Assembly: GCF_002795305.1 (NCBI RefSeq)
Contig: NZ_PGGC01000039.1
Span: 1 to 35,025, forward strand
DNA length: 35,025 nt
Origin: Aeromonas cavernicola
GTDB lineage: Bacteria > Pseudomonadota > Gammaproteobacteria > Enterobacterales > Aeromonadaceae
Direction: 5' to 3'
The notes beneath the pieces are model-generated. The model did not search any database. It had not been told where the DNA came from and saw nothing but the letters and a program-made list of their open reading frames with translations. A program made the translations under genes and the position numbers. The stretch's first letter is position 1. The number at the start of each line of letters is the position of its first letter. Of the stretch, positions 7,648 through 16,285 are shown piece after piece.

Positions 7648-9033
7648 CTATGGCAGGGTAATAGTGAAGCGAGCGCCGCCAAGCACAGACGCATCCACGC
7701 TAATGTGGCCGTGATAACTATCGACAATTTCGGTTACCACTGCTAGCCCAATGCCTTGCCCAGGAGAGCTATCGGCGCGTACACCCCGCTGAAATATTTG
7801 CTCTGATTGGGTCGGGTCGATACCTGGGCCGTCATCTTCCACATGAATGCACAATTGTTGACCGTGCCGTTGTAGGGTCACGCGCACTTCACTAATCGCA
7901 AATTTGCAGGCGTTATCGAGCAGGTTGCCCATCAGCTCCATCAGGTCACCTTGTTCACCATGGAACAGCGCATCATCGTCAAACTGAAAATGGGTTTGTA
8001 GCTTTTTGTGGCGATAGACTTTTGCGAGGCTAGCCAACAGCTTTTCAATCAGTGGCACCGGCTCGGTACCCTTATTGGCTAGGCGTTGCCGACCCGTCAC
8101 CGCTCGGCGGAGTTGGTACTGGATCATCTGATCCATGGTCAGGATTTGTTCATTGATATTGCTCTGAATATCACGGCCCAGTGCCATTTCACGGGTCGTT
8201 ATTTGGATTAAGGCCAGCCGCGTTTTTAAGCTATGAGCCAGATCGTTGAGAGCATGTTGATAACGCTGGGTTTGTTGCCGCTCATTTTCCAGTAGCTGAT
8301 TGAGTGATTCGGTCAGTGGGGCCAATTCACGATCGACGTCACCACCGAGTGACTCGCGTTTGCCCGCGCGAATTTCGTCGATTTGGCGGGCCATATCGCG
8401 CAGAGAGCCCAAGCTCCAGAAAGTGGTTATTATCAGCAGACTCGCCAGCAGGGCGTAGGCAAACATTGCTTGGCGAATACGGTAGTAAAGGTAGGCATTG
8501 ATGTGCTTTTGATACTCTTTGGCAGAATCCACCATCACCACATAATAGGTTGCGATACCGGAGCCGGTATTGCGCAGAAAGCGCAAACTATAAATGAAAT
8601 AACTATTGCCGTTTGGCATGGTATGTTTCTTGAAAAAATAGTCGAGATCCATCCCCCCTAAATAGGTCATGAAGTCGCCGCAAATGGTCTTTTTCGTTTT
8701 GATCACCTCCGGCATATGCAAATTTGACCAGATAAGGTCACCATTTGCCCGGCAAATCAGGGTGTCGAGGTTACTGTCGATTGCGCTACGTGAAATACGC
8801 CCTAACGCCGTTTGTTCGCTCTGATCTGGGTCGGTGGAGGAGAATATTTTAGACAGATTCTCCTGCATCCGAGCGCTGGCTTTTTGCGATTGTTCTTCTG
8901 CGTGGCCCAAATAGAGAACGTAAACGGCAAACGCCATGATCAGCGCAATCACCAGCAACGAGCTGACCAGCAATTTGAGATGCAGCGAACGGCGCAGCAG
9001 TCGTAGTGGGTACAGTAGCGAAAAGCGTCCCAT
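7648..9033 (-). CDS. phoQ: PhoQ-like sensor histidine kinase
   Basis: A membrane sensor kinase paired with the response regulator upstream. Numbering from GTG 9042 (three codons before the preferred ATG): TM1 about 22-45, a periplasmic sensor of about 140 residues, TM2 about 191-212, HAMP-like linker, then the kinase core. The phospho-accepting His270 lies in 'LAHSLKTRLALIQ'; the N-box is 'MGNLLDNACKF' (371-381), the G1 box 'DDGPGI' (403-408) and G2 'GQGIGLAV'. The HSLKT signature is typical of PhoQ, but the Pro normally five residues after His is Arg here. The ATG at 9031-9033 overlaps the phoP stop (TGATG). The family senses Mg2+, acid or cationic peptides; whether this one does is inferred. 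Confidence 0.85.
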   Translation of the reverse strand: MGRFSLLYPLRLLRRSLHLKLLVSSLLVIALIMAFAVYVLYLGHAEEQSQKASARMQENLSKIFSSTDPDQSEQTALGRISRSAIDSNLDTLICRANGDLIWSNLHMPEVIKTKKTICGDFMTYLGGMDLDYFFKKHTMPNGNSYFIYSLRFLRNTGSGIATYYVVMVDSAKEYQKHINAYLYYRIRQAMFAYALLASLLIITTFWSLGSLRDMARQIDEIRAGKRESLGGDVDRELAPLTESLNQLLENERQQTQRYQHALNDLAHSLKTRLALIQITTREMALGRDIQSNINEQILTMDQMIQYQLRRAVTGRQRLANKGTEPVPLIEKLLASLAKVYRHKKLQTHFQFDDDALFHGEQGDLMELMGNLLDNACKFAISEVRVTLQRHGQQLCIHVEDDGPGIDPTQSEQIFQRGVRADSSPGQGIGLAVVTEIVDSYHGHISVDASVLGGARFTITLP

Positions 9034-9707
9034 CAGTGACACGGCAGGTTGAAGATATAACCTTGGCGCCGGATCGTAGAGATCGGCTGGATCGCCCCTG
9101 CCGGATCGAGTTTTTTACGCAAGCGGCTGACCATGACCTCGATGGTGTTAGGGTCCCCTTCGCCATCGCCATAGAGTTGATCGAGTAATTGCTGTTTCGA
9201 CACAACCTGCCGAGCGTTGCGCATCAGATATTCCAAGATCACATATTCAAAGCTGGTGAGCACAGCCACTTCATCTGCAATACAGAGCTCTTTACGGGAA
9301 AGATCTAGCTCGTAATCACCCGCTTTGACTTTGGGGGAGATAAAGCCAGCGCTGCGCCGAACCAAGGCATTGAGGCGAGCTAGCAACTCGTCTTTTTGAA
9401 AGGGTTTTACTAGGTAGTCATCGGCGCCGGCCTCTAGTCCTTCGACCTTGTCTTGCCAGTTACCGCGAGCGGTGAGGATCAAAATCGGAAAGGGGATCTG
9501 GCGTTCGCGTAATTGTCGGATTAACTGCAAGCCATCCATATCTGGCAGACCTAGATCGACAATGGCAACGTCAATGGGATAGTCCGCGGCATAGTGCAGG
9601 GCAATGGCTGCCCGATCGGTACTGTAAACCTGATTATGTGCGTCAGTCAGCAAAGAGGAGAGGTGATGATTAAGCAGTTTGTCGTCTTCGACCAACAGAA
9701 TTTTCAT
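9033..9707 (-). CDS. phoP: PhoP-like response regulator (OmpR family)
   Basis: A 224-aa two-component regulator. The receiver domain (1-115) has the acidic pair in 'LLVEDDK', phospho-acceptor Asp51 in 'IVDLGLPDMDG', Thr79 in 'ILTARG' and Lys101 in 'LVKPF'. The OmpR-type winged helix (about 125-220) includes 'LTSFEYVILEYLM', 'VVSKQQLLDQLY' and 'NTIEVMVSRLRKKL'. The frame extends further upstream, but the family start MKILLVEDD is at the ATG 9705-9707, just downstream of a good promoter. It is the first gene of phoP-phoQ-protease. PhoP in relatives controls Mg2+ uptake and envelope modification. Confidence 0.88.
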   Translation of the reverse strand: MKILLVEDDKLLNHHLSSLLTDAHNQVYSTDRAAIALHYAADYPIDVAIVDLGLPDMDGLQLIRQLRERQIPFPILILTARGNWQDKVEGLEAGADDYLVKPFQKDELLARLNALVRRSAGFISPKVKAGDYELDLSRKELCIADEVAVLTSFEYVILEYLMRNARQVVSKQQLLDQLYGDGEGDPNTIEVMVSRLRKKLDPAGAIQPISTIRRQGYIFNLPCH

Positions 9708-9739
9708 GATATACGCGGTCATAGTGATCCATGCCATCA

Positions 9740-9768
9740 ATTAGAAAGTGTAAGCAGATCAGAGTCAA
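9740..9768 (-). promoter_or_regulatory. Sigma-70-type promoter of phoP
   Basis: On the minus strand TTGACT (9768-9763), a 17-base spacer, and TCTAAT (9745-9740). The expected start is near 9733, giving a leader of about 26 bases. I see no clear PhoP-box direct repeat, so autoregulation is not shown. Confidence 0.6.
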
Positions 9769-9957
9769 TGCGAATCCTAATAGCCGAGACCTGTATCAGC
9801 GCTGAATCGATGAAACATGATTTGATGCCAAAAGGAAGGGCGCGATAAATCTATCCTTTGCCTTTCATGCTTGTGCTGTATCGAAACTGCGATAGGTGGG
9901 GAACAACGTGGCCCCAAAGGATGCGTAAAAAATAAAGAGAGCACGGTACGCAGCAGG

Positions 9958-10662
9958 TTAAGCGGGCTCGATAGCCACTATCAGGCAGGTGGGTTCGTTA
10001 ATGGTAAAACGCACATTGAGATCATATAGCCGCACACCGTACACCTTTTCATCCACTTTGCCTTTTTTATAAGCAGGACGTGGATCTTGGGCCAACACCT
10101 CTATCACTAGCTGGCGCAGCTGGGGGTGAGCCGTGAGCCACGGTTGTAGCTGCTGCTCGGCCTCGGCACTGAAGCTCACCGTCAGCGCTGGAGTGGGGGC
10201 ATCAGGGGCAAAACCGCCATGGGCATCAGGCACGCTGTCGACATAGGGCAGATAGGGTTTAATGTCGACGATGGGGGTGCCATCGAGTAAGTCGACTCCT
10301 GCGAGATCGAGCCACAGACAGCCTTGCTCATGGCCAACGCCAAGCAGCTCAACGACCGATAGCCCCAAGGGATTAGGGCGAAACGTGGAGCGAGTGGCAA
10401 AGACCCCTACCCGTTGATTACCGCCGAGGCGAGGAGGGCGCACGGTCGGATGCCAGCCTTGTGCCATGGTGTGATGAAACACGAAGCTCAGCCAGAGATG
10501 AGAGAACTGCTCGATGCCACGCAGCGTATCGGGGTGATCATAAGGAGCCTGCAACACCAGCTGAGCACGGGCTGTAGGGACGAGACCCGGTTGGCGTGGA
10601 ATCGCAAACTTTTCCTTATAAGGAGAGTGGATGATCCCTAGCGTATCGAAGCTAAACCTCAT
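9958..10662 (-). CDS. trmO: tRNA m6t6A37 methyltransferase TrmO (TsaA/YaeB)
   Basis: It methylates N6-threonylcarbamoyladenosine at position 37 of tRNA-Thr, using S-adenosylmethionine. The single UPF0066/TrmO beta-barrel domain is obvious: 'GIIHSPYKEKFAIPRQP' (9-25), 'RGIEQFSHLWLSFVFH' (48-63), 'GVFATRSTFRPNPLGLS' (86-102) and 'DLLDGTPIVDIKPYLPYVD' (124-142). The C-terminal region with 'DPRPAYKKG' and 'YGVRLYDLNVRF' is also typical. At 234 aa it is normal. Its ATG overlaps the rcsF stop (ATGA); rcsF-trmO adjacency is also known in E. coli, which supports both calls. Confidence 0.93.
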   Translation of the reverse strand: MRFSFDTLGIIHSPYKEKFAIPRQPGLVPTARAQLVLQAPYDHPDTLRGIEQFSHLWLSFVFHHTMAQGWHPTVRPPRLGGNQRVGVFATRSTFRPNPLGLSVVELLGVGHEQGCLWLDLAGVDLLDGTPIVDIKPYLPYVDSVPDAHGGFAPDAPTPALTVSFSAEAEQQLQPWLTAHPQLRQLVIEVLAQDPRPAYKKGKVDEKVYGVRLYDLNVRFTINEPTCLIVAIEPA

Positions 10663-11030
10663 GGTTGTGGCGCGACTTTCAGGGCTTGTGCGTAGCAGAT
10701 CACCTGCTTAAGACAGCCTGGGGTATCGCTGAACTCGGCACATTTATCGAAAATCACCCCATTACCCCCCATGTCGGCCACCTTGCGGCGAGCCTGTGTC
10801 CGGGCCTCACCAGCATTGGGGATCGGCTGGTTAGCGTCGGCCTGACAAGATTCCCCCTCGACGGTGCCGAGGTAAAGGTGGTTGAGATCAGTCAGCTGAT
10901 CTTGGTCATAAATCTGCACGCTACCGGGTTTGAAGTAGTCGTCGAAGTTCTCTTTATCCAGATTAGTGTTGAAGGCGTAGTTGGCACAGCCGGAGGTAAT
11001 CAGGGGCATCAGCAGGATCAGGCGTTTCAT
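10659..11030 (-). CDS. rcsF: RcsF-like outer membrane lipoprotein
   Basis: A 123-aa lipoprotein; in enterics RcsF senses envelope damage and signals to the Rcs phosphorelay. A signal peptide ends at 'ITSGC' with lipid-accepting Cys15 (the -3 residue is Thr, a weaker lipobox than usual). The four cysteines at 62, 97, 106 and 112 have the same spacing (35, 9, 6) as the disulfide-forming cysteines of E. coli RcsF, and 'TPGC...QVIC' matches. It lies directly before trmO, as in E. coli. The proline-rich linker of E. coli RcsF is missing. No other rcs gene is in the window, so a link to an Rcs phosphorelay is not shown. Confidence 0.82.
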   Translation of the reverse strand: MKRLILLMPLITSGCANYAFNTNLDKENFDDYFKPGSVQIYDQDQLTDLNHLYLGTVEGESCQADANQPIPNAGEARTQARRKVADMGGNGVIFDKCAEFSDTPGCLKQVICYAQALKVAPQP

Positions 11031-11060
11031 ATCGGTGTCTTATTGAATAGTGAGAGGGGC

Positions 11061-11095
11061 ATTATAGGGGCTGGTCACCGATGGCGACCAGCCCC
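11061..11095 (-). promoter_or_regulatory. Hairpin and possible -10 between cydC and rcsF
   Basis: A 10-bp stem GGGGCTGGTC (11067-11076) / GACCAGCCCC (11086-11095) lies between the cydC stop and rcsF. On the minus strand it is followed not by a T-run but directly by a perfect TATAAT (11066-11061), 31 bases before the rcsF ATG. It may act as a weak cydC terminator joined to the rcsF promoter. No good -35 is visible. Confidence 0.4.
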
Positions 11096-11126
11096 GTTTT
11101 GGACTCAGGTATCGGGGAGTGCCCCG

Positions 11127-12857
11127 TCAGGTCGGTGCCAACCGTTGATAGAGACTGCGGTAGTAATCATCTGCCATTAGTGCCTGATGGGGAGCGCAGA
11201 GGCGGATCTGCCCCTCTTCCATCAGGGCAATTCGATCCATCTGCTCCAGCCCTTGCAGACGGTGAGAGATCAGCAGCAGGGAGCGGTCGGCGCCAAGGAT
11301 AAACAGTAGCGCCATGATCTCCCGCTCGGTCTGACTGTCGAGTCCTTCGGTCGGTTCATCCAGCAGCCAGAGCGGGGCATCGTGCAGCAGGGCGCGGGCG
11401 ATACCGATGCGGCGCCGCTCGCCGCCAGAGAGGGGACGACCACCGTCACCAAGCCAAGCGTCGAGACCCGTTTCATCTTCTAGCAGGGTGGTAAGGCCAA
11501 CCCGAGTCAGTACCTCGACCAGCTGTGCATCGGAGGCATTCGGCGCCGCCAGCTTGAGGTTATCTCGCAAGCTGGCGGAAAACAGGTGTACCCGCTGACT
11601 GACCACCGAGATGGAGGCGCGTAGCGCCCCTTCGCTGTAATCGGTCAGTGGCTTGCCATCGAGCTGGATCTTACCTGCCTGCGGGCTCCACTCGCGGGTC
11701 AGCAAGCCCATCAGGGTCGATTTGCCACAACCGGTCTGGCCCAGCAGCGCCAGCTTCTCGCCAGCGTGCAGTTGGAGGGTACAGCCGCGCAGTACTGGCT
11801 GCGGGTTGCCGGGATAACCGAAGTAGAGGTCGTCGATCTGCAGGGAACCCTTGCTGGCATGAGCCTGTTCAGTGCCCCACTCGGGGGCTTTAGCCTCTTG
11901 CAGGATCTCATTGAGGCGGCGTGCCGAGGTAAGGCTGGTGGAGAGATGCTGGAAGGAGCCTGCCAGTGGCATCAGCGCCTCGAAGCTTGCCAGTGTGGCA
12001 AACACCATCAGGGCGGTGATGGGATCGGGGGCCGCTCCCGCCACGCCGTGGCCTGCTAACCACAGCATCAGGGTCAGGGTCCAGCCACTGAGTAGTTGCA
12101 TCGAGAAGCTAGCCAGCCCGCTCACCTTAGCCATGCGCGCTTGTGCCCCCAGCAGTGCCTGTTCAGCCTGCTGTAGATCGCCCAGCGCGTTGGGAGCAGC
12201 GGCAAACATCTGCAATTCGGCCTGGCCATCCAGATAGTCCACCATCTGGGTGCGCAGGTTCGCTTTTGTGGCAATCAGCTGCTGACCAGGGCGACGACCG
12301 AGGAAGTAGAAGACCAGCGGCACGCTGATCAGGCCAACCAGCAAGATGGTACCCAACGTCAGGGCGAGACGGCTATCGAACAGGGAGAGGAAGATAACCA
12401 TGGCGCCACAGCCCAGTACTGCCGTCGCGATGGGGGTAAGCAGTCGCAGGTAGACGTGGTCCATGGCATCAATATCGGCCACCAGCCGGTTGAGCAGGTC
12501 CGCTTGGCGAAAACCGGCTAAGGTGGCGGTGGAGAGGGGCGAGAGTGTCTGCCAGAACCAGACTCGCAGCCGAGTCAGTACCCTAAACGTGGCATCGTGG
12601 CTCACTACCCGCTCTCCCCAGCGCCCAGCAGTGCGGAGGATCGAGAAGAAACGCACGCCGCCCGCAGGGGTCATGTAGTTGAAGGTATCGCGGCTAGCGA
12701 CAGCCATCCCCGCTACGGCGGCGGCAGAGAGGAACCAGCCGGAGAGCGACAGCAGCCCCATGCCGGCGATCAGGGTAACCAGCGCCAGCAGCAGACCAAG
12801 GGAGAGGCTGAGCCAGTGCTGACGATAGAGGCGCAGAAACGGCAACAGATCACTCAT
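11127..12857 (-). CDS. cydC: CydC, glutathione/cysteine ABC exporter subunit
   Basis: One half of the heterodimeric CydDC ABC exporter, which moves cysteine and glutathione to the periplasm and is needed to assemble cytochrome bd. Six membrane segments lie in about residues 15-300 ('SLSLGLLLALVTLIAGMGLLSLSGWF' region, 'RDTFNYMTPAGGVRF' is typical). The ATPase domain has Walker A 'GQTGCGKS' (373-380), the signature 'LSGGE' (476-480), and Walker B 'LWLLDE' (496-501). Length 576 aa matches E. coli (573). The ATG overlaps the end of cydD by 8 bases, so the two are coupled. Confidence 0.95.
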   Translation of the reverse strand: MSDLLPFLRLYRQHWLSLSLGLLLALVTLIAGMGLLSLSGWFLSAAAVAGMAVASRDTFNYMTPAGGVRFFSILRTAGRWGERVVSHDATFRVLTRLRVWFWQTLSPLSTATLAGFRQADLLNRLVADIDAMDHVYLRLLTPIATAVLGCGAMVIFLSLFDSRLALTLGTILLVGLISVPLVFYFLGRRPGQQLIATKANLRTQMVDYLDGQAELQMFAAAPNALGDLQQAEQALLGAQARMAKVSGLASFSMQLLSGWTLTLMLWLAGHGVAGAAPDPITALMVFATLASFEALMPLAGSFQHLSTSLTSARRLNEILQEAKAPEWGTEQAHASKGSLQIDDLYFGYPGNPQPVLRGCTLQLHAGEKLALLGQTGCGKSTLMGLLTREWSPQAGKIQLDGKPLTDYSEGALRASISVVSQRVHLFSASLRDNLKLAAPNASDAQLVEVLTRVGLTTLLEDETGLDAWLGDGGRPLSGGERRRIGIARALLHDAPLWLLDEPTEGLDSQTEREIMALLFILGADRSLLLISHRLQGLEQMDRIALMEEGQIRLCAPHQALMADDYYRSLYQRLAPT

Positions 12858-14619
12858 CGAGAGAACCTCCAGAACGTTGGGAGAGCAGGTGGGAGAAGGG
12901 GCCCTCTGCCTGACTCAGTTGCTGGAAACTGCCCTGCTCCACCAGTTGGCCACGTTCCAACACGAGGATCTGATCCATCTTGCCGAGCTGATCGAGGCGA
13001 TGGGTGATCATCAGCAAGGTCTGGTTAGCCATCGCCTGCTCCAGCGTGGCCATGATGGCGCGCTCGGAGTGACGATCTAAGCTGGCAGTGGGCTCATCCA
13101 GTACCATCAATTGGGTCGTTTTGAGTAGAGTGCGCGCTAGCGCGAGGCGTTGAGCTTGGCCGACCGAGAGGCCACCCGCTTGATCGCCAATCGGATAGTC
13201 GAGTCCTTTCTCGCGAGCAAAGTCCCATGCTTGTGCCCGTTTCAGGGCCTCTTCTAGCTCGCTATCGCTGGCCGATGGCTTGGCCAATAGCAGGTTATCG
13301 CGCAGGGAGGCATGGAACAGCTGCGGGTTTTGCGAGAGCCAGCCTAGTTGTTGGCGCCACTGGGCCATATCAAGGTGAGCAAGCTCCTGCCCGTTGACCT
13401 TGATCTCACCGCGATAGGGGGCGAAGCCGAGCAGGGCATTGACCAGTGAGCTCTTGCCAGCACCGCTGATGCCGATGAGGGCCGTGCGTGAACCGGCCTC
13501 CAGCGTGAAGTTGAGCGGGCCGACTAGCACCTTGCCCTCAGCGCTTAGCACCTCAAGCGCGTTAGCTTCCACTTTGATGGGACTGTCGGCGTGGAAAGGG
13601 GTATTGCCTGCGGCCGGCTCGCTCACCTCGGCTTCAAGAAACTCCAACAGTTGTTCTGCAGCGCCAATCGCCTGCGCTTTGGCATGGTAGTGGGCCCCCA
13701 GCTCGCGCAGCGGAGCGTAAAACTCGGGAGCTAGGAACAGCACGAACAGGCCGGTAAACAGCGTGACCTTGCTGCCATAGTTACCAAAATCGAGATGATC
13801 GATGGAAGAGAAGCCAAAATAGACCGCCACGAGAGCCACCGAAATGGCCGCGAAAAACTCCAGTACGGCGGTGCTTAAAAACGCCAGACGCAGCACCTCC
13901 ATGGTGCGCAGGCGAAAATCCTCTGACGCTTCGCGGATCACCTCACCTTCTGCGTGGGTGCGCATAAAAAGCTGTAGGGTGCGCAGCCCTTTTAGGCGAT
14001 CGAGAAAATGGCCAGAAAGACGGGCCAGCGCCTGAAAGTTGCGGCGGTTGGCATCGGCAGCGCCTACCCCCACCAAGATCATGAACAGTGGGATGAGTGG
14101 GGCCGTACCAAGCAAAATAAGGCCAGCAGCCCAGTTGACAGGGAACACGGCCACGAGGATCACCACCGGAATAAAGACGGCGATGGCCATTTGTGGTAAA
14201 TAGCGGGAAAAGAAATCCTGCATGTTTTCAATCTGTTCCAGCAGCAAGCTGGCCCAGCTACCGGCTGGGCGCCGCTGGATATAAGCAGGACCGAGACGAC
14301 TTAAGCGAGTCAGCACTAGCTGGCGGATGGTTTGGCGCACGGCGCTACCCGCCTTAAAGCTGGTGACTTCTCGGCTGTAGGCGAGCACCGCCTTGCCAAG
14401 CGTCACCAGCAGCAGAGCAACAAAGAGGAAGATGGATTGCTCGGGTTGCTGGCCTACCACAATAAAGCCATGGAGCAGGGTCGCCAGTAGCCAAGCTTGT
14501 GCCACCATCAGCATCCCCTGACCTAGGCCAAGGGCGATGGAGAGCGTGATCCAGCGGCGACCGTGGCTCGATTGTGCGCGCAACCAGCCATAGAGACGTT
14601 TTTGTGTATTTTTATCCAT
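12850..14619 (-). CDS. cydD: CydD, glutathione/cysteine ABC exporter subunit
   Basis: Partner of CydC in the inner-membrane thiol exporter. The start at ATG 14617-14619 ('MDKNTQKRLYGWLR') gives 589 aa, close to E. coli CydD (588); the open frame extends upstream to 14676 without support. A six-helix membrane domain covers about residues 22-330, then Walker A 'GISGAGKS' (383-390), signature 'LSVGQ' (484-488) and Walker B 'LMVLDE' (504-509). The Val in the signature is, as far as I recall, also found in E. coli CydD. trxB, found before cydDC in E. coli, is not here; instead tRNA-Gly genes lie upstream on the other strand. Confidence 0.95.
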   Translation of the reverse strand: MDKNTQKRLYGWLRAQSSHGRRWITLSIALGLGQGMLMVAQAWLLATLLHGFIVVGQQPEQSIFLFVALLLVTLGKAVLAYSREVTSFKAGSAVRQTIRQLVLTRLSRLGPAYIQRRPAGSWASLLLEQIENMQDFFSRYLPQMAIAVFIPVVILVAVFPVNWAAGLILLGTAPLIPLFMILVGVGAADANRRNFQALARLSGHFLDRLKGLRTLQLFMRTHAEGEVIREASEDFRLRTMEVLRLAFLSTAVLEFFAAISVALVAVYFGFSSIDHLDFGNYGSKVTLFTGLFVLFLAPEFYAPLRELGAHYHAKAQAIGAAEQLLEFLEAEVSEPAAGNTPFHADSPIKVEANALEVLSAEGKVLVGPLNFTLEAGSRTALIGISGAGKSSLVNALLGFAPYRGEIKVNGQELAHLDMAQWRQQLGWLSQNPQLFHASLRDNLLLAKPSASDSELEEALKRAQAWDFAREKGLDYPIGDQAGGLSVGQAQRLALARTLLKTTQLMVLDEPTASLDRHSERAIMATLEQAMANQTLLMITHRLDQLGKMDQILVLERGQLVEQGSFQQLSQAEGPFSHLLSQRSGGSLDE

Positions 14620-14780
14620 TACCACCATCCTCGCGTCGAGTGGCGCAAGACTATCCTTGCCGTTTCGCCTTGGCAACCGTGGAAATTATCCGATTAGCAG
14701 AGGGATGCTGAAAAAAGAGACGGGTTGCTTAATAGTTGGTCGAACAGCTTGATTTACTGAAAAAAATGACAAACCTATGA

Positions 14781-14808
14781 TTGCGCTTAACGGCAAAATG
14801 CATATAGT
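14781..14808 (+). promoter_or_regulatory. Promoter of the tRNA-Gly operon
   Basis: TTGCGC (14781-14786), a 16-base spacer and TATAGT (14803-14808), 12 bases before the first tRNA. The short leader is usual for tRNA operons. Confidence 0.65.
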
Positions 14809-14820
14809 AGGTGGCCTGAC

Positions 14821-14894
14821 GCGGGTGTAGTTCAATGGTAGAACGGTAGCTTCCCAAGCTGCATACGTGGGTTCGATTCCCATCACCCGCTCCA
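14821..14894 (+). tRNA. tRNA-Gly (anticodon CCC)
   Basis: The acceptor stem GCGGGTG (14821-14827) pairs with CACCCGC (14884-14890), followed by discriminator T and an encoded CCA. The anticodon arm is GTAGC-TTCCCAA-GCTGC, giving anticodon CCC, which reads GGG. The T arm carries GGTTCGATTCC. All arms close properly. Confidence 0.95.
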
Positions 14895-14908
14895 AATTAG
14901 CAAGTCAA

Positions 14909-14983
<75 letters not shown>

Positions 14984-14993
14984 GATTCATAAC

Positions 14994-15023
14994 AAAAAGC
15001 CCACTTCATGAAGTGGGCTTTTT
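14994..15023 (+). terminator. Terminator of the tRNA-Gly operon
   Basis: AAAAAGCCCACTTC pairs with GAAGTGGGCTTTTT around a two-base AT loop, 11 bases after the second tRNA. The following 15024-15209 holds nothing I can identify. Confidence 0.9.
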
Positions 15024-15209
15024 GTTATCGTCATGGTTTATGTCTGCTCTACGCGATTATCGCGCACCCTGATTCAGGATAGTGCCTTCGCGTGCTAACA
15101 CTCTGTTAAGAGCTCTCCCCATTAGTGTTCTTGGTCTTGAGAAGGGGCACATACTCACCACTGCATGCTGTTAGGCCGCGCGGTTTGAAGCTTGGCAGGC
15201 ACTAAATAG

Positions 15210-15234
15210 CTAAAGGCGCGTAACGCGCCTTTAG
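15210..15234 (-). terminator. Terminator of arcA
   Basis: An 11-bp stem CTAAAGGCGCG (15210-15220) / CGCGCCTTTAG (15224-15234) with a 3-base loop lies 17 bases past the arcA stop. The minus strand continues CTATTTAG, a weak T-rich tail. Confidence 0.7.
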
Positions 15235-15251
15235 GATTCACCAGTATCGCT

Positions 15252-15971
15252 TTATTCCTGCGCTAGTTCGCCGCAGAAGCGGTAACCTTCACCATGAATA
15301 GTGGCAATAATTTCGGGGGTGTCACTGATGCTTTCAAAATGCTTGCGGATCCGACGAATTGTCACATCGACAGTGCGATCGTGAGGTTTTAGCTCACGGC
15401 CAGTCATTTTTTTAAGCAAGTCGGCACGGGTTTGAATTTGGCCTGGATTCTCACAAAAGTGCAGCATGGCGCGAAATTCTGAACGGGGCAGCTTGAAAGT
15501 GTCACCACTCGGGCTGACTAACGCACGGCTATTGATATCAAGGGCCCATCCATTGAACAGATAGCGCTCGACTAGCTTTTTATCGTCACTACCACCGACT
15601 ACGTTCATGGTACGACTGAGTAAATTGCGAGCGCGAATAGTCAATTCTCGTGGGTTGAATGGCTTGGTAATGTAGTCATCAGCACCAATTTCTAAGCCCA
15701 AAATTTTATCCACTTCATTGTCGCGGCCGGTCAAGAACATCAGCGCGATGTTGTCATCTTCACGTAGCTCTCTGGCTAATAGCAAACCATTTTTGCCCGG
15801 CAAGTTGATGTCCATGATTACCAGATTAATGGTGTGGGTCGTCAATGCATGATGCATCTCGTCGCCATTATTAGCTTCAAGTACGGTGTAACCTTCAGCT
15901 TCGAAAATACTTTTCAGGGTGTTACGTGTGACGAGCTCGTCTTCGACGATCAGAATATGTGGTGTTTGCAT
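15252..15971 (-). CDS. arcA: ArcA, aerobic respiration control response regulator
   Basis: A 239-aa OmpR-family regulator; with its sensor ArcB (not in this window) it represses aerobic metabolism genes when the quinone pool is reduced. The receiver domain shows '[17 protein letters not shown]', Asp54 in '[12 protein letters not shown]', '[18 protein letters not shown]' and Lys103 in 'ITKPF'. The DNA-binding domain has '[15 protein letters not shown]' and ends '[16 protein letters not shown]', very close to E. coli ArcA (238 aa). The ATG at 15969-15971 is chosen by family start and GGGA upstream; the frame continues to 16016. The leader is long, with an FNR-like site upstream. Confidence 0.96.
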   Translation of the reverse strand: MQTPHILIVEDELVTRNTLKSIFEAEGYTVLEANNGDEMHHALTTHTINLVIMDINLPGKNGLLLARELREDDNIALMFLTGRDNEVDKILGLEIGADDYITKPFNPRELTIRARNLLSRTMNVVGGSDDKKLVERYLFNGWALDINSRALVSPSGDTFKLPRSEFRAMLHFCENPGQIQTRADLLKKMTGRELKPHDRTVDVTIRRIRKHFESISDTPEIIATIHGEGYRFCGELAQE

Positions 15972-16246
15972 GAGTATTCCCAGATTCTTATCAGTTAATG
16001 ATCTTAAATTTAACACTCTTTAGCATATCAAGCCGATTTCCTGACTGATCCTGAAAGTTAATTACGTCATCCTGGGTATGGCTATCAGGCCGGCATGGTG
16101 CGAATTTGGTATCGGTACTGGCAGATATCCCTGTGCCACAGATAGGTTCCCGACAAGTCTGATCGAGTTGAGCCTAGAAAGGTAATCCGTTACGAAAGTT
16201 GCAGTATTTTATCAGTTAACAGACACATAACAACAATCTTTGCTGT

Positions 16247-16285
16247 CAGATAGCAACTTTTTAACGCAAGCTTGATATAGGTCAA
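16247..16285 (-). promoter_or_regulatory. FNR-like box and possible arcA promoter
   Basis: TTGAT-ATAG-GTCAA at 16272-16285 differs from the FNR consensus TTGAT-N4-ATCAA by one base. On the minus strand a -10-like TATCTG (16252-16247) lies at about the distance of a class II site. The start would be near 16240, with a leader of some 270 bases to arcA. In E. coli arcA is known to be FNR-activated with a long leader. The rest of the gene-free 15972-16573 is AT-rich, and I identify nothing more in it. Confidence 0.45.

Noticed and set aside
14686..14895. A 69-codon minus-strand frame starting MERVMGIEPTYAAWEA
   Set aside because: It is the antisense of the tRNA-Gly(CCC) gene; this peptide is a well-known false gene produced by tRNA antisense reading.
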